A stretch of 64,000 nt of DNA. It comes from Bacteroidota bacterium (GTDB lineage Bacteria; Bacteroidota; Bacteroidia; B-17B0; Aurantibacillaceae). Below are positions 18,355-27,061 of this stretch, in pieces. The notes beneath the pieces were generated by a model, which was not told the DNA's origin, did not search any database, and saw only the letters and a program-made list of their open reading frames with translations. Both the position numbers and the translations under genes were made by a program. The stretch is from positions 1 to 64,000 of the forward strand of contig JAJNBG010000018.1 of the NCBI GenBank assembly GCA_021155905.1, read 5' to 3'. Every line of letters starts with the position of its first letter. Position 1 is the first letter of the stretch.

Positions 18355-19074
18355 TTAGTTATTTTTATATTTAAACATTTTAAAATCAGTTTGTGCTTTT
18401 TGATAATCCTCCGGAATGCCAATATCGATGAAATATCCGTCGTATTCATATCCATATATTTTCAGCTCCTTAATGCGGTTTTCATAAAAATCTTTTTCAA
18501 TGGAAAATGCTTTTCCGGCCTCCGTCTTTTCTAAAAACAATTTTCTGTTCAAAATATAAACTCCACCGTTAATTAACCCCGGCTTTTCATGTCCATCTTT
18601 CTCTTTGAAAGATGCAATGCTGTTATCCGGACCGGATTCAATGGTTCCATACCTTGCCGCATCCTCCACCTTTCTTAACGCCAGCGAACAGTCTGCCTGC
18701 TTATCTCTATGTTGTTTGTCATATACCTGCAGGTCCACATCAAAAAAGGAATCACCGTTTAAAACCAATACATTTTCCGAGGCACATTTTTCCATGGCCA
18801 ACCGAATCCCGCCACCCGTTCCCAACGGTTCAATTTCTTTGGTATAAGAAATTTTGATTTCTTGAAATTCACTCCCGAAATACTCCATGATTTTCTCCGA
18901 CAAATAACCCGTTGAAAGAACCACATGTTCAATTTTAAAAAACTTTAAATAATCAAATATATAATTTAAGAAAGGTTCCTGGTTTACCGGAGCCATTGGC
19001 TTCGGAACATCATTCACCACAGATTGTAATCGGGTTCCAAATCCACCTGCCAATATGATTGCTTCGTTCAGCAA
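18355..19074 (-). CDS. Heptose-1-phosphate nucleotidyltransferase (HddC-like)
   Basis: The 239-residue nucleotidyltransferase has the signature EAIILAGGFGTRLQSVVNDV plus PKPMAPVNQEPF, the sugar-binding EPLGTGGGIRLAMEKC and the VLNGDSFFDVDL metal site. It resembles HddC, which transfers GMP from GTP to D-glycero-alpha-D-manno-heptose 1-phosphate. It is only 5 bases downstream of the SIS-domain isomerase gene, supporting the heptose pathway. Nucleotide specificity (GTP or others) cannot be read from sequence. Confidence 0.85.
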   Translation of the reverse strand: MLNEAIILAGGFGTRLQSVVNDVPKPMAPVNQEPFLNYIFDYLKFFKIEHVVLSTGYLSEKIMEYFGSEFQEIKISYTKEIEPLGTGGGIRLAMEKCASENVLVLNGDSFFDVDLQVYDKQHRDKQADCSLALRKVEDAARYGTIESGPDNSIASFKEKDGHEKPGLINGGVYILNRKLFLEKTEAGKAFSIEKDFYENRIKELKIYGYEYDGYFIDIGIPEDYQKAQTDFKMFKYKNN

Positions 19075-19079
19075 AGCAA

Positions 19080-19661
19080 TTAAGGTTTAGGGAATAGAGC
19101 TATTTCAACCAATTCACAAATCGTATGTCCAAGAATCATATGGCACTCCTGGATACGTGGAGTATCTTTTGACGGAATATTGATTAAGTACTTAGAGCAG
19201 TCTTTCATTTTCCCGCCGGTCTCACCTGTAAACGCCACCGTTACCATTCCGATTGAATTGGCAACCTCCAAAGCTTTAATAACGTTCACAGAATTTCCGC
19301 TTGTGGAAAGTCCTATCAGGACATCCCCTTTGCGTCCCATTGCCTGAGTTAACCGGCTGTATATTACATCATAGCTATAATCGTTTGCCACTGCGGTTGT
19401 ATAACTCGTGTTGACATGCAAAGCCTCGCTGAATAAAGGAGGCCTGTCATAATAAAAACGCCCGCTTAACTCAGCAGCCAGGTGCTGGGAATCTGCCGCT
19501 GAACCGCCATTTCCTGCCCAAAGCACTTTTCCATCCTGTTTATAGCATGACACAATTTCGTTAACTACAGACTGAACCGTATTTAAAAGAGTGTCGTTAG
19601 ACAATAAAGAAGTCTTTAAATCAATGGATGCCTGTATGCGCGATTTTAATAATTGTATCAT
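19080..19661 (-). CDS. gmhA: Sedoheptulose-7-phosphate isomerase (GmhA-like SIS protein)
   Basis: The 193-residue SIS-domain protein carries LWAGNGGSAADSQHLAAELSG, DVLIGLSTSGNSVNVIKA and the C-terminal HMILGHTICELVE, matching GmhA, which converts sedoheptulose 7-phosphate to D-glycero-D-manno-heptose 7-phosphate. It is the first gene of a minus-strand run: isomerase, HddC-like, GmhB-like, glycosyltransferase, thioesterase. The kinase HddA needed between GmhA and GmhB is not in this window. Confidence 0.9.
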   Translation of the reverse strand: MIQLLKSRIQASIDLKTSLLSNDTLLNTVQSVVNEIVSCYKQDGKVLWAGNGGSAADSQHLAAELSGRFYYDRPPLFSEALHVNTSYTTAVANDYSYDVIYSRLTQAMGRKGDVLIGLSTSGNSVNVIKALEVANSIGMVTVAFTGETGGKMKDCSKYLINIPSKDTPRIQECHMILGHTICELVEIALFPKP

Positions 19662-19764
19662 TTCGAAGGTTGGTTTTAATGTCTAAATTTAATAAAAAAT
19701 CATGCAAATCATTCAAAAAACAATTTCGCCTTCTCAAATAAATGTTACGCTAGATAAAGTTTAA

Positions 19765-21783
19765 CTATTGATAAATAAAAAAACCAAAATCTTCATAATA
19801 CAACGTATTCTTTCCTTTGTTCCAGATAAAGACGGAAAATTCAAATTCTTTTTCCTCTATTCGTGGCAAATTAAACAATACCTCCTGTTCATCCCATGTG
19901 CCAGTTTTTATAAGGTTCTTCAAATCATTTGCCAGGAATAAAATATTTTTTCCTTTGCAGTCAATGCTCACGCATATCAAACATTCATTCAAAGGCGCAT
20001 CACTTCCAAAATGAGATTTAATTTTCAACACACTCGCTCCGTCATTCAGACAGAACACATTATTTGATTTAAAAGAAAGCCCATAATCCATGTCCGCTCT
20101 AACGATCCCTGATTTCTTATCAGAAAAGGGATTGGAAGCTGATTCAATACCTAAAAAACCTTCCCTTACACTATCTAACACAAGCTGTTTTCTTAATTTT
20201 ATATCCATCAGTGTCAGGCTGAAAAAATCGTCAAGGTCCACGCGATCATTTTTAGAACCACGAACAAAGACCGTTATTTTACCGTTAGTCGCGACCTTGG
20301 ACAACTGTTTACAAATATCCGGGTAAGAAGGGTAAATTGCATTAATCAATTTGGAATTTTCAAGCACGACATAATCAAACGGCCATTTCAAGGCTTCAAC
20401 GATACGCTCATCATATGCAAAAATAGCAGCATATCCTTTTCTCTTCATGAATACAAAAGGATTATTCGGCCCGTCAGGACCCATGACGAGTATTTTAGCG
20501 GATTCCGGTATTTTCAGCGAATCCAGGAAAGATCCGGCATCATTGAAATTTTCAGCTGTCGTTCGTTCATTTGTGAAAGTGAGTTGATGTGACTTCAAAC
20601 TACCAAATGAATAGATAAATACAGGAATAAAAATGAGCACGGAAGTGTACCTCATTACAAGGGTCAACTTCTTGTTTATTGGCGAAGGTACCTGGATCAC
20701 AAAAAACAAAAACAAACAAATGATTGGTAAATAAAAAGTATCCAGGAAATAGTAATCATGGGATAAATACTGAAAGGTCATCAGTAGATAATAGAGTACA
20801 CAACCAAAGAGCAAAACAGCCGATAGCATTAATAGTTTTTTAGTTAAGCCCGAAAGATGACTTTTCTTAAAAATTAAATGAATGATAAAATAGACACACG
20901 CAACGAGAAACAGTATATAATGAATCGGGGAAAAATAAACGTAGCCCCATCTTTCCGTTGACGTCAAAAAATAATCAACAAGATCGGTAACTGTAGTAGC
21001 AGGCAAAATATGATTAAGAAATATTGAACCGTACTGCGCCCTCAAATGGTTGTTATATAAATAGTATCCGCCTATTATACCAATGGATATGAATATCGTC
21101 AACCATTTATATGGATCCGTCCTTTTGTTCTTCAAAAAAAGAAGCATTTCCATTGAAGCAATGGCCACTAAAAGAATAGCAAAAGGAAGACGGGCTAATA
21201 CGGCCAGGGTCAGAAATAAAAAAGCGAAAAAGTAATCGCGGCGGTGTTTATCTCTGTAATACCTGAAGAGAAAAAATAAAGCGATCATGCAATTTGCAAG
21301 GGATGGTATGGTTGGCAAAAAACCGTTCTGGTAATACAAAAGAACCGGGGAGCTTGCGGCAAATAATACAACGGCAACAGATTTAAAAAGAGAATCGGTA
21401 AATAAAGCAGTCAGCTTATATAAAAAATAAAGTCCAACCATACTGTACAACAATATATATAACCGAAAGCACCAGGGTTCGGTTGTATTAAAAATCCGCA
21501 TGATTACCGATACCGCATAATCATGAACGGGGAAATCCACAGACGTAATGGTATTATCTTTTACTTTTCTGAAATCATCCGGGAATTGCTTATTGTAGAC
21601 AAACGTCTCAGGATGAAAAAAATCCCCGCCGTTATTTATAAATCCCAGAGCTAAAGCATATCGGTCGTTTTGCGCCCACGAATGTTTGTATTGGGGAAAA
21701 TCATTCAGTGTTTTAAAATGGAAGAAAAAACCAATGATCACCAAAATAAACAGAATAATATACTTATGATGATTCTGCTTCAT
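19765..21783 (-). CDS. Polytopic GT39/ArnT-like glycosyltransferase membrane protein
   Basis: The 672-residue protein starts with a membrane helix (YIILFILVIIGFFFHF) and has roughly ten hydrophobic segments up to about residue 395, then a soluble C-terminal domain of about 270 residues. The first periplasmic loop contains SWAQNDRYALALG, resembling the acidic loop of lipid-linked-sugar transferases (GT39/ArnT class, C type). It probably moves a sugar from a polyprenyl carrier onto a glycan or lipid. It is the last gene of a six-gene operon, 6 bases after the LtaS-like gene. Family assignment is tentative. Confidence 0.65.
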   Translation of the reverse strand: MKQNHHKYIILFILVIIGFFFHFKTLNDFPQYKHSWAQNDRYALALGFINNGGDFFHPETFVYNKQFPDDFRKVKDNTITSVDFPVHDYAVSVIMRIFNTTEPWCFRLYILLYSMVGLYFLYKLTALFTDSLFKSVAVVLFAASSPVLLYYQNGFLPTIPSLANCMIALFFLFRYYRDKHRRDYFFAFLFLTLAVLARLPFAILLVAIASMEMLLFLKNKRTDPYKWLTIFISIGIIGGYYLYNNHLRAQYGSIFLNHILPATTVTDLVDYFLTSTERWGYVYFSPIHYILFLVACVYFIIHLIFKKSHLSGLTKKLLMLSAVLLFGCVLYYLLMTFQYLSHDYYFLDTFYLPIICLFLFFVIQVPSPINKKLTLVMRYTSVLIFIPVFIYSFGSLKSHQLTFTNERTTAENFNDAGSFLDSLKIPESAKILVMGPDGPNNPFVFMKRKGYAAIFAYDERIVEALKWPFDYVVLENSKLINAIYPSYPDICKQLSKVATNGKITVFVRGSKNDRVDLDDFFSLTLMDIKLRKQLVLDSVREGFLGIESASNPFSDKKSGIVRADMDYGLSFKSNNVFCLNDGASVLKIKSHFGSDAPLNECLICVSIDCKGKNILFLANDLKNLIKTGTWDEQEVLFNLPRIEEKEFEFSVFIWNKGKNTLYYEDFGFFIYQ

Positions 21784-21789
21784 TCTAAT

Positions 21790-23658
21790 TTAAAACTGAT
21801 TTTTATTGATCCTGTAGCTAAAAACCTGGATATAAGCCTTCGCCTGACGAGTCAGATCTTCTACTATCCCTTCGTTTTCTCCAACAAGGCTCACTGAAGT
21901 AACCGTTCTGTCAGAATTGAACTTTAATAAATTATTTGCCTTGTGCGTATTATTATCATATTCCAACTGGTAAGGGTGATCATAAATAAAATAAACGCCA
22001 CTACCACTATACTGAATGGTAGGATGAGTTTTTGAAAGAGCTGACTTACCTAAACTGAAAAACGGTTTATTGTATCCCAGGTAATCAAGAACCGTTGGAT
22101 ACATATCGATCTGAGAAATGGATTGATCCTGCATTTTATTAAATGCTGTATCACCAACCGCTAAAAAAGAAATAGGAACAGAAAACGCGTTGATGGTATT
22201 GCATTCAAACAGGTTTATTCCATCCGACGTGTGGTCCGCAGAAATAGCAATGATGGAATTTTTGAACCATTCTTCATTTTTGATCTTGCTAAAGAATAAC
22301 TGAAGGGAAAGATCCGTATATTTTATACTCTTCCTGATCGGGTCCTTAATAGTATCCAGCATCGTCTTGTAGGGCTCAGGTACCGGAAAAGGATGATGCA
22401 ATGACAAGGTCAGTAAAGATGCGCAAAACGGCTGTGGCAACTCTTTTAATTTGCCGGCCACGAATGGCAAAAACAAATGGTCATCTACTCCCCAGCCTGT
22501 GTTTTCATACTGACTGTCGTAATCCTCCTGGTCGTAATAATTTTTTGTAAAGTTAATGTTCATAAAATTTTCAAAACCAAAAGTGGTTTTTAATCCGCCG
22601 TAAAAGAAGGCATTGCTATACCCCTCCTTTTCAAGAATCGAAGAAATTGCATGAACATTATTATTGCTATAAATAGTGTAACAATAATTTTTTTCCATGA
22701 ACGATGGAATTCCGGAAAGAATAGACGGCAAGGCATCAATGGTCATCCTCCCATTGGCCATACCGTATTTATAAGTTCGTGCGTTGGATAGTAGTGAATC
22801 CATAAAAGGTGTGTATCCGGTAATCTTAGGGTTCAATGTTCCAATACGCTCTGTACAAAAACTCTCTAAAATAATAAAAAGAACATTCTTCTTTTTAAAC
22901 TCCCTGGAATTATAATGTTTATCGAAACCAATGATACGCTCGGCCTCATGTTCCTCAAAATAAGTTTCAATCTTTATCGTCTCATTTTCCAGTGTATGTA
23001 GCAACTGAAAAGGAGTGTTACTTGCTAACCATTGAAGTTTAGTATCCACGAGGGAAGGAATATCAAAGGGCATAAAAGGCCGTGTGCCGTAACCACCACG
23101 CATGATAGAGAAAAACACAAACAGGATAATGAAACCATTTAATAATCTCAACCCTGTTTTTTGTTTAACCGCTTTATAGTTCCTGAGTTGTTTTCTGAAA
23201 ATCAAAAAGGCAATAAATACAAACCCAATTAATAAAATCAGCAGGTACCAGTAATCTTTCAAATAAGAAGCCAATAAGGCCGGAACTTCGGGCAATATAT
23301 CGAGAAGTTCACCACCCATCCGCTTTTTAGTGATCGGGAAATAACCAAGGTCTGATAAATTTAAAATATTAATAATCGTAAATCCTATGATGAACCAGCC
23401 AAGTGCAATGCTCCGGGTGACCTTGTGTTCAATATTAAAAAATAAAAGAACGAGCCAGGTGGGCAGTAAAAAATAAATAATGGCAATACCATCCGTTAGC
23501 AAACCAATAGCAAATGCTTTTACAAATTCCAGAAACGGTGCACAGGCAAACTGATCGTAAAACATCCATAAAAAAAGAAGACGATGGATCATTAAGAAAA
23601 TCAGGCAAATTCCCAATAGCTTAAATAAAAATAAAGATTTGTGAAATTTGACCATCAC
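21790..23658 (-). CDS. LtaS-like membrane phosphotransferase (sulfatase fold)
   Basis: The 622-residue protein has about five N-terminal membrane segments and a periplasmic sulfatase-fold domain from about residue 255. KNVLFIILESFCTERIG is the metal-binding start, MTIDALPSILSG has the probable nucleophilic Thr, and SADHTSDGI carries later metal ligands. Lipoteichoic acid synthase relatives in Gram-negative bacteria transfer phosphoglycerol or phosphoethanolamine to periplasmic or surface glycans. Its ATG overlaps the mutarotase stop by one base, and a GT39-like gene follows, so this looks like a surface-glycan decoration unit. Confidence 0.88.
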   Translation of the reverse strand: MMVKFHKSLFLFKLLGICLIFLMIHRLLFLWMFYDQFACAPFLEFVKAFAIGLLTDGIAIIYFLLPTWLVLLFFNIEHKVTRSIALGWFIIGFTIINILNLSDLGYFPITKKRMGGELLDILPEVPALLASYLKDYWYLLILLIGFVFIAFLIFRKQLRNYKAVKQKTGLRLLNGFIILFVFFSIMRGGYGTRPFMPFDIPSLVDTKLQWLASNTPFQLLHTLENETIKIETYFEEHEAERIIGFDKHYNSREFKKKNVLFIILESFCTERIGTLNPKITGYTPFMDSLLSNARTYKYGMANGRMTIDALPSILSGIPSFMEKNYCYTIYSNNNVHAISSILEKEGYSNAFFYGGLKTTFGFENFMNINFTKNYYDQEDYDSQYENTGWGVDDHLFLPFVAGKLKELPQPFCASLLTLSLHHPFPVPEPYKTMLDTIKDPIRKSIKYTDLSLQLFFSKIKNEEWFKNSIIAISADHTSDGINLFECNTINAFSVPISFLAVGDTAFNKMQDQSISQIDMYPTVLDYLGYNKPFFSLGKSALSKTHPTIQYSGSGVYFIYDHPYQLEYDNNTHKANNLLKFNSDRTVTSVSLVGENEGIVEDLTRQAKAYIQVFSYRINKNQF

Positions 23659-24533
23659 TAAAATAACAGAAGTTCAAAAGAACAATTAAAAGTTTGTTCC
23701 GACTCCAGTTTAATGATGCCGGTCTTTTTCTCAAACGTTTCCATCATCGTTTCATGATCCGCAATTCCATACCATGGCTCAAGGCAAACAAACTGTTCCG
23801 ATCCTTTCTTGGACCAGATACCATAGTAGGGCCAGCCTTTAGAAACGAGAGAAACGCCATGTCTGCTCTTACATGACACAAGCTTTACTTCTTCAATCTG
23901 CTGATCCATGCAAACCAGGGCATCATTATCAAATAATTGTTTTGAAACTTTTAACCTGTTGTTTTCTAACTTAATCTCCTTTGTTTGATGAGTCAATAAA
24001 CCATCATTCAAAGTATTGATAGTTATTGAGTTCCTATTTGGAAAAACCAATTCATACTCATCAAACGACTCATTTTTTTGCAAGGGGCAATTAAAAGCCG
24101 GGTGCGCTCCTACTGAAAAATATAAATCCTGGTTATCCGGATTAAACACCGAATAACTCACATCGATTCTGTTACCGCTGAGTTTGTAACCAATTTGCAA
24201 ACTAAAATGAAACGGAAAATTCCGCATCAATTCTTCATTAGCCGTTAGTTCAAATAACAAATGATCTTCGCTTTGCTCCACGCAAATAAACTCATTGTCT
24301 CTTGCAAAGCCATGTTGCGGCAAGCTATAAAATTGATTCTGATAGGTAAACTGTCCGCCTTTTAATTTCCCTACAATAGGAAACAAATTCGGGGCATGTC
24401 GCGCCCACACCGATGCATCCGCCTGCCAGATGTACTCGATATTAGTCTCATTAGAAACAGCAGAACATAATTCTGCTCCAAATGAATTTACCTTAACGGT
24501 TAGCTGATTGTTTTGTAATTGAAATATTGACAT
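23658..24533 (-). CDS. Aldose 1-epimerase family protein (LacX-like)
   Basis: The 291-residue protein has the galactose-mutarotase fold: FGAELCSAVSN, ARHAPNLFPIVGKLKGG, LPQHGFARDNEF and SVGAHPAFNCPL, whose His residues and a later Glu line the sugar site. It belongs to the LacX/YihR-like branch. It interconverts anomers of a hexose or a related sugar. It overlaps its neighbours by one base on both sides, within the GH3-to-GT39 operon. Confidence 0.88.
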   Translation of the reverse strand: MSIFQLQNNQLTVKVNSFGAELCSAVSNETNIEYIWQADASVWARHAPNLFPIVGKLKGGQFTYQNQFYSLPQHGFARDNEFICVEQSEDHLLFELTANEELMRNFPFHFSLQIGYKLSGNRIDVSYSVFNPDNQDLYFSVGAHPAFNCPLQKNESFDEYELVFPNRNSITINTLNDGLLTHQTKEIKLENNRLKVSKQLFDNDALVCMDQQIEEVKLVSCKSRHGVSLVSKGWPYYGIWSKKGSEQFVCLEPWYGIADHETMMETFEKKTGIIKLESEQTFNCSFELLLF

Positions 24534-24805
24534 TATAATGATATGACGCCCTCTATGGCGGCTGCTTTTTCGTAAATGGAAATAATTTCGTCCACGCTCA
24601 ACACCACTTGCTTAACTGTAATACTGATGTAATTTCCACTGGACGATTGTTTTTGAATTATATCCGCGTCGCTGTCAAATATTACTTCCACTAACGCCAT
24701 AGTTTTATTATCAGACTTAATAATAAACTTGAACATATAGATGTAAGGAAAAGACGTGATGCTTTCTTCTAATTTTTTTCTTAACTCATCAAACGTGCCG
24801 GCCAT
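24533..24805 (-). CDS. DUF493 family protein (YbeD-like)
   Basis: The 90-residue protein matches DUF493: FPYIYMFKFIIKSDN at the start of the ferredoxin-like fold and ISITVKQVVLSVDEIISIYE near the end. E. coli YbeD is a structural homologue with an ACT-like fold and no firm function, so a regulatory ligand-binding role is conjecture. It overlaps both neighbours by one base, which implies strict translational coupling to the LysE-type exporter and the mutarotase. Confidence 0.88.
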   Translation of the reverse strand: MAGTFDELRKKLEESITSFPYIYMFKFIIKSDNKTMALVEVIFDSDADIIQKQSSSGNYISITVKQVVLSVDEIISIYEKAAAIEGVISL

Positions 24806-25446
24806 TAGGAATGAAAATAATGATTATAAATTAATATGATACCAAATATGATCAAAGCGGTACCGGTGATATAATTCACTACGGTCATAATTCTATCTGT
24901 CAGGTAATGCTTGATTTTACCGGCCAGCTTTACTTTGAACAGCTCAACAAATAAAACCGCCGCTAAAACCAGGCTAAAAAAGAAAAGCATTTTCAGAATA
25001 GAATATTCGAAGGTTTTACTAATGGCAGTAACATTTGCCAACCACAATAACCAAACCGTTGGATTAAAGAGATTCAGAAAAAATCCTTTTAAGATCATCA
25101 AACGGGGGCTTGGTAACTGATTTTCAATGTCAATGGTTTCATCCATTTTAACCGTATGTTTTTTGAAAAAGAAAGCGCCAAAAACAATTAAAATAATTCC
25201 ACCAATAATCGCAAAGAAGGTTTGGGTCTTTTCAGAGTGCAATAAATTCGCCATCCCAAAATGCACCAACAAACACACCAGCACACAGAGGAACAAATCA
25301 CTTAAAATAACACCTAATGCTAAAAACGCGCCGGTTTTATACCCGAATTTAATACCGGTGTTGATCAACGCAAAAAAGGCCGGACCAAAGGAAAAGGTCA
25401 GGAGTAAAATAATAACTATGGCTTGATATATTAAACTTAAGATCAA
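24805..25446 (-). CDS. LysE/RhtB family amino-acid exporter
   Basis: The 213-residue membrane protein has about six hydrophobic segments and the LysE-family N-terminal pattern: FSFGPAFFALINTGIKFGYK, GVILSDLFLCVLVC and NLFNPTVWLLWLANV. Family members export amino acids or related small molecules. It overlaps the GH3 stop region by 4 bases. Coupling to an amino-acid-conjugating enzyme is suggestive. A strongly hydrophilic loop with KKHTVKMDETIDIENQ separates the two halves. Confidence 0.88.
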   Translation of the reverse strand: MILSLIYQAIVIILLLTFSFGPAFFALINTGIKFGYKTGAFLALGVILSDLFLCVLVCLLVHFGMANLLHSEKTQTFFAIIGGIILIVFGAFFFKKHTVKMDETIDIENQLPSPRLMILKGFFLNLFNPTVWLLWLANVTAISKTFEYSILKMLFFFSLVLAAVLFVELFKVKLAGKIKHYLTDRIMTVVNYITGTALIIFGIILIYNHYFHS

Positions 25447-26978
25447 AATGTATTTTTATAATTTGCGATGAATGTCTGCCACTCCTCCAACAGTTTTCCT
25501 TTCAATACTCTTGGAAATTTATGCGCTGATCCTAATTTTCCTTTTGTCGCCATAAAATCAATAAAGGCTTCATCCGGCAATACTTTCACGTAAACATCCT
25601 TTAAAGCCGCAATTCGTTCCGTACGGTAATCATCATTGATTTCCTTCAAATGAAAATCCAATCGTTGTTTTATTTCTTCCTCAGAAACGTTTTTATTGGA
25701 ACCGACATACCATTGGTGAGCAAACAAAGTACCATGGGGAACACCGGCTACGGCAAACTCATTCAATTCTATTTTCAAATCGTCCGCCGTCAGCTTAATC
25801 GCCCTGCTCATGTTCTCCACCGATAAATGTTCTCCACACAAACTTAAATAGTGTTTCGTCCTTCCGGTGATGACAATTTCTGCGTGCTCCAGGTCAGTGA
25901 AACGAATCGTATCTCCAATCAGGTAACGCCAGGCCCCTGCACAGGAAGACAACAACAAAGCGTAATCTTTGCCTAATTCCACATCTTTGATAGTAAGCGC
26001 AACAGCTCCCGGTTTCATGTTTCCATCTGAATCAAAGTTCTCTTCATTAAATGGAACAAACTCATAAAAAATCCCGTTATCCAGCAACATTCGCATTCCC
26101 TGCTGTGGGTTCGGACGTTCCTGGTAAGCAATCAATCCTTCCGATGCTAAATAGGTATCTGAAAAAATTAGAGGAAAAGCCGTTAGTTTTGCAATGCTCT
26201 TTCTGTATGGCTCAATAGAAACACCGGCATGAACATAAGCCCTTAAATTGGGCCAGATATCATGAATTGTTTCTACCTTGTAATGCTCAATGACGCGTTC
26301 CATGATAATCTGAACCCAGGCCGGAACACCAACGATCACACCAATATCCCAGTCTTTCGCATTTTTGACAATCTCCGTCAGTTTTGTTTCCCAATCTTTA
26401 TACCTGGATATTTCTTTTCCGGGTTTATAAAAACGTTGAAACCATACCGGAATATTAGCCGCTGTAATGCCGCTCAGATCTCCCGAATAGTGACTCCCGT
26501 TAAAATCCAGCAAGGTACTTCCTCCAATCATTAACATTCCCTTAGAAAAATGTTCTTTCGGAAAATCATAATTAGCCTGCGCCACCAGTTGCCTCACACT
26601 TCCTCTTTTAAAAGCCTTCAGCATTTCCTTGGTTACAGGAATGTATTTGCTGGCTGCTTCCGAAGTGCCTGAACTTAAAGCAAAATATTTTATATGGTTT
26701 GGCCAGCAAACATAAGGCTCACCTTTAATCGCCCTGTACCACCATTCTTTGTATATGCTGCTGTAGTCATACATCTTAACTGTAGACTGAAAGGAATTAA
26801 TCGGGTTTTTATGCTGCAATAACTTCGTGAAATGAAAGTGTTCACCAAAAGCGGTATGTTCTGCTTTGGTCAATAGTTTTCTTAATACTTTAATTTGCAG
26901 CGCATAATAATTAGTACGCTTAGGAATTCTGTTTCCTAACTTTACTGCACCTTTTAATATAGAATCGAGTATGGCCAT
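25443..26978 (-). CDS. GH3-type acyl-acid amido synthetase
   Basis: The 511-residue protein matches the GH3 family of adenylating enzymes: YFALSSGTSEAASKYIPVT is the ATP-binding P-loop motif, LASEGLIAYQERP a second nucleotide motif, and VITGRTKHYLSLCGEHLS the domain hinge. Plant members conjugate amino acids to hormones such as jasmonate or auxin; bacterial functions are mostly unknown. It is the first gene of the six-gene operon, and the next gene is a LysE-type exporter that overlaps it. No standard -7 box was found in the 83 bases upstream. Confidence 0.9.
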   Translation of the reverse strand: MAILDSILKGAVKLGNRIPKRTNYYALQIKVLRKLLTKAEHTAFGEHFHFTKLLQHKNPINSFQSTVKMYDYSSIYKEWWYRAIKGEPYVCWPNHIKYFALSSGTSEAASKYIPVTKEMLKAFKRGSVRQLVAQANYDFPKEHFSKGMLMIGGSTLLDFNGSHYSGDLSGITAANIPVWFQRFYKPGKEISRYKDWETKLTEIVKNAKDWDIGVIVGVPAWVQIIMERVIEHYKVETIHDIWPNLRAYVHAGVSIEPYRKSIAKLTAFPLIFSDTYLASEGLIAYQERPNPQQGMRMLLDNGIFYEFVPFNEENFDSDGNMKPGAVALTIKDVELGKDYALLLSSCAGAWRYLIGDTIRFTDLEHAEIVITGRTKHYLSLCGEHLSVENMSRAIKLTADDLKIELNEFAVAGVPHGTLFAHQWYVGSNKNVSEEEIKQRLDFHLKEINDDYRTERIAALKDVYVKVLPDEAFIDFMATKGKLGSAHKFPRVLKGKLLEEWQTFIANYKNTF

Positions 26979-27061
26979 TTATTTAATTCGTTAATTCGAA
27001 AATGAGTCAATCCGACAATTTGCATTTCATTATCGCATGATCACATTGTCAAATCCTCACA

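Noticed and set aside
26979-27061. tRNA gene in the GH3-M42 gap
   Set aside because: No cloverleaf, TTCGA loop or acceptor pairing could be found; the sequence is AT-rich with short palindromes only.
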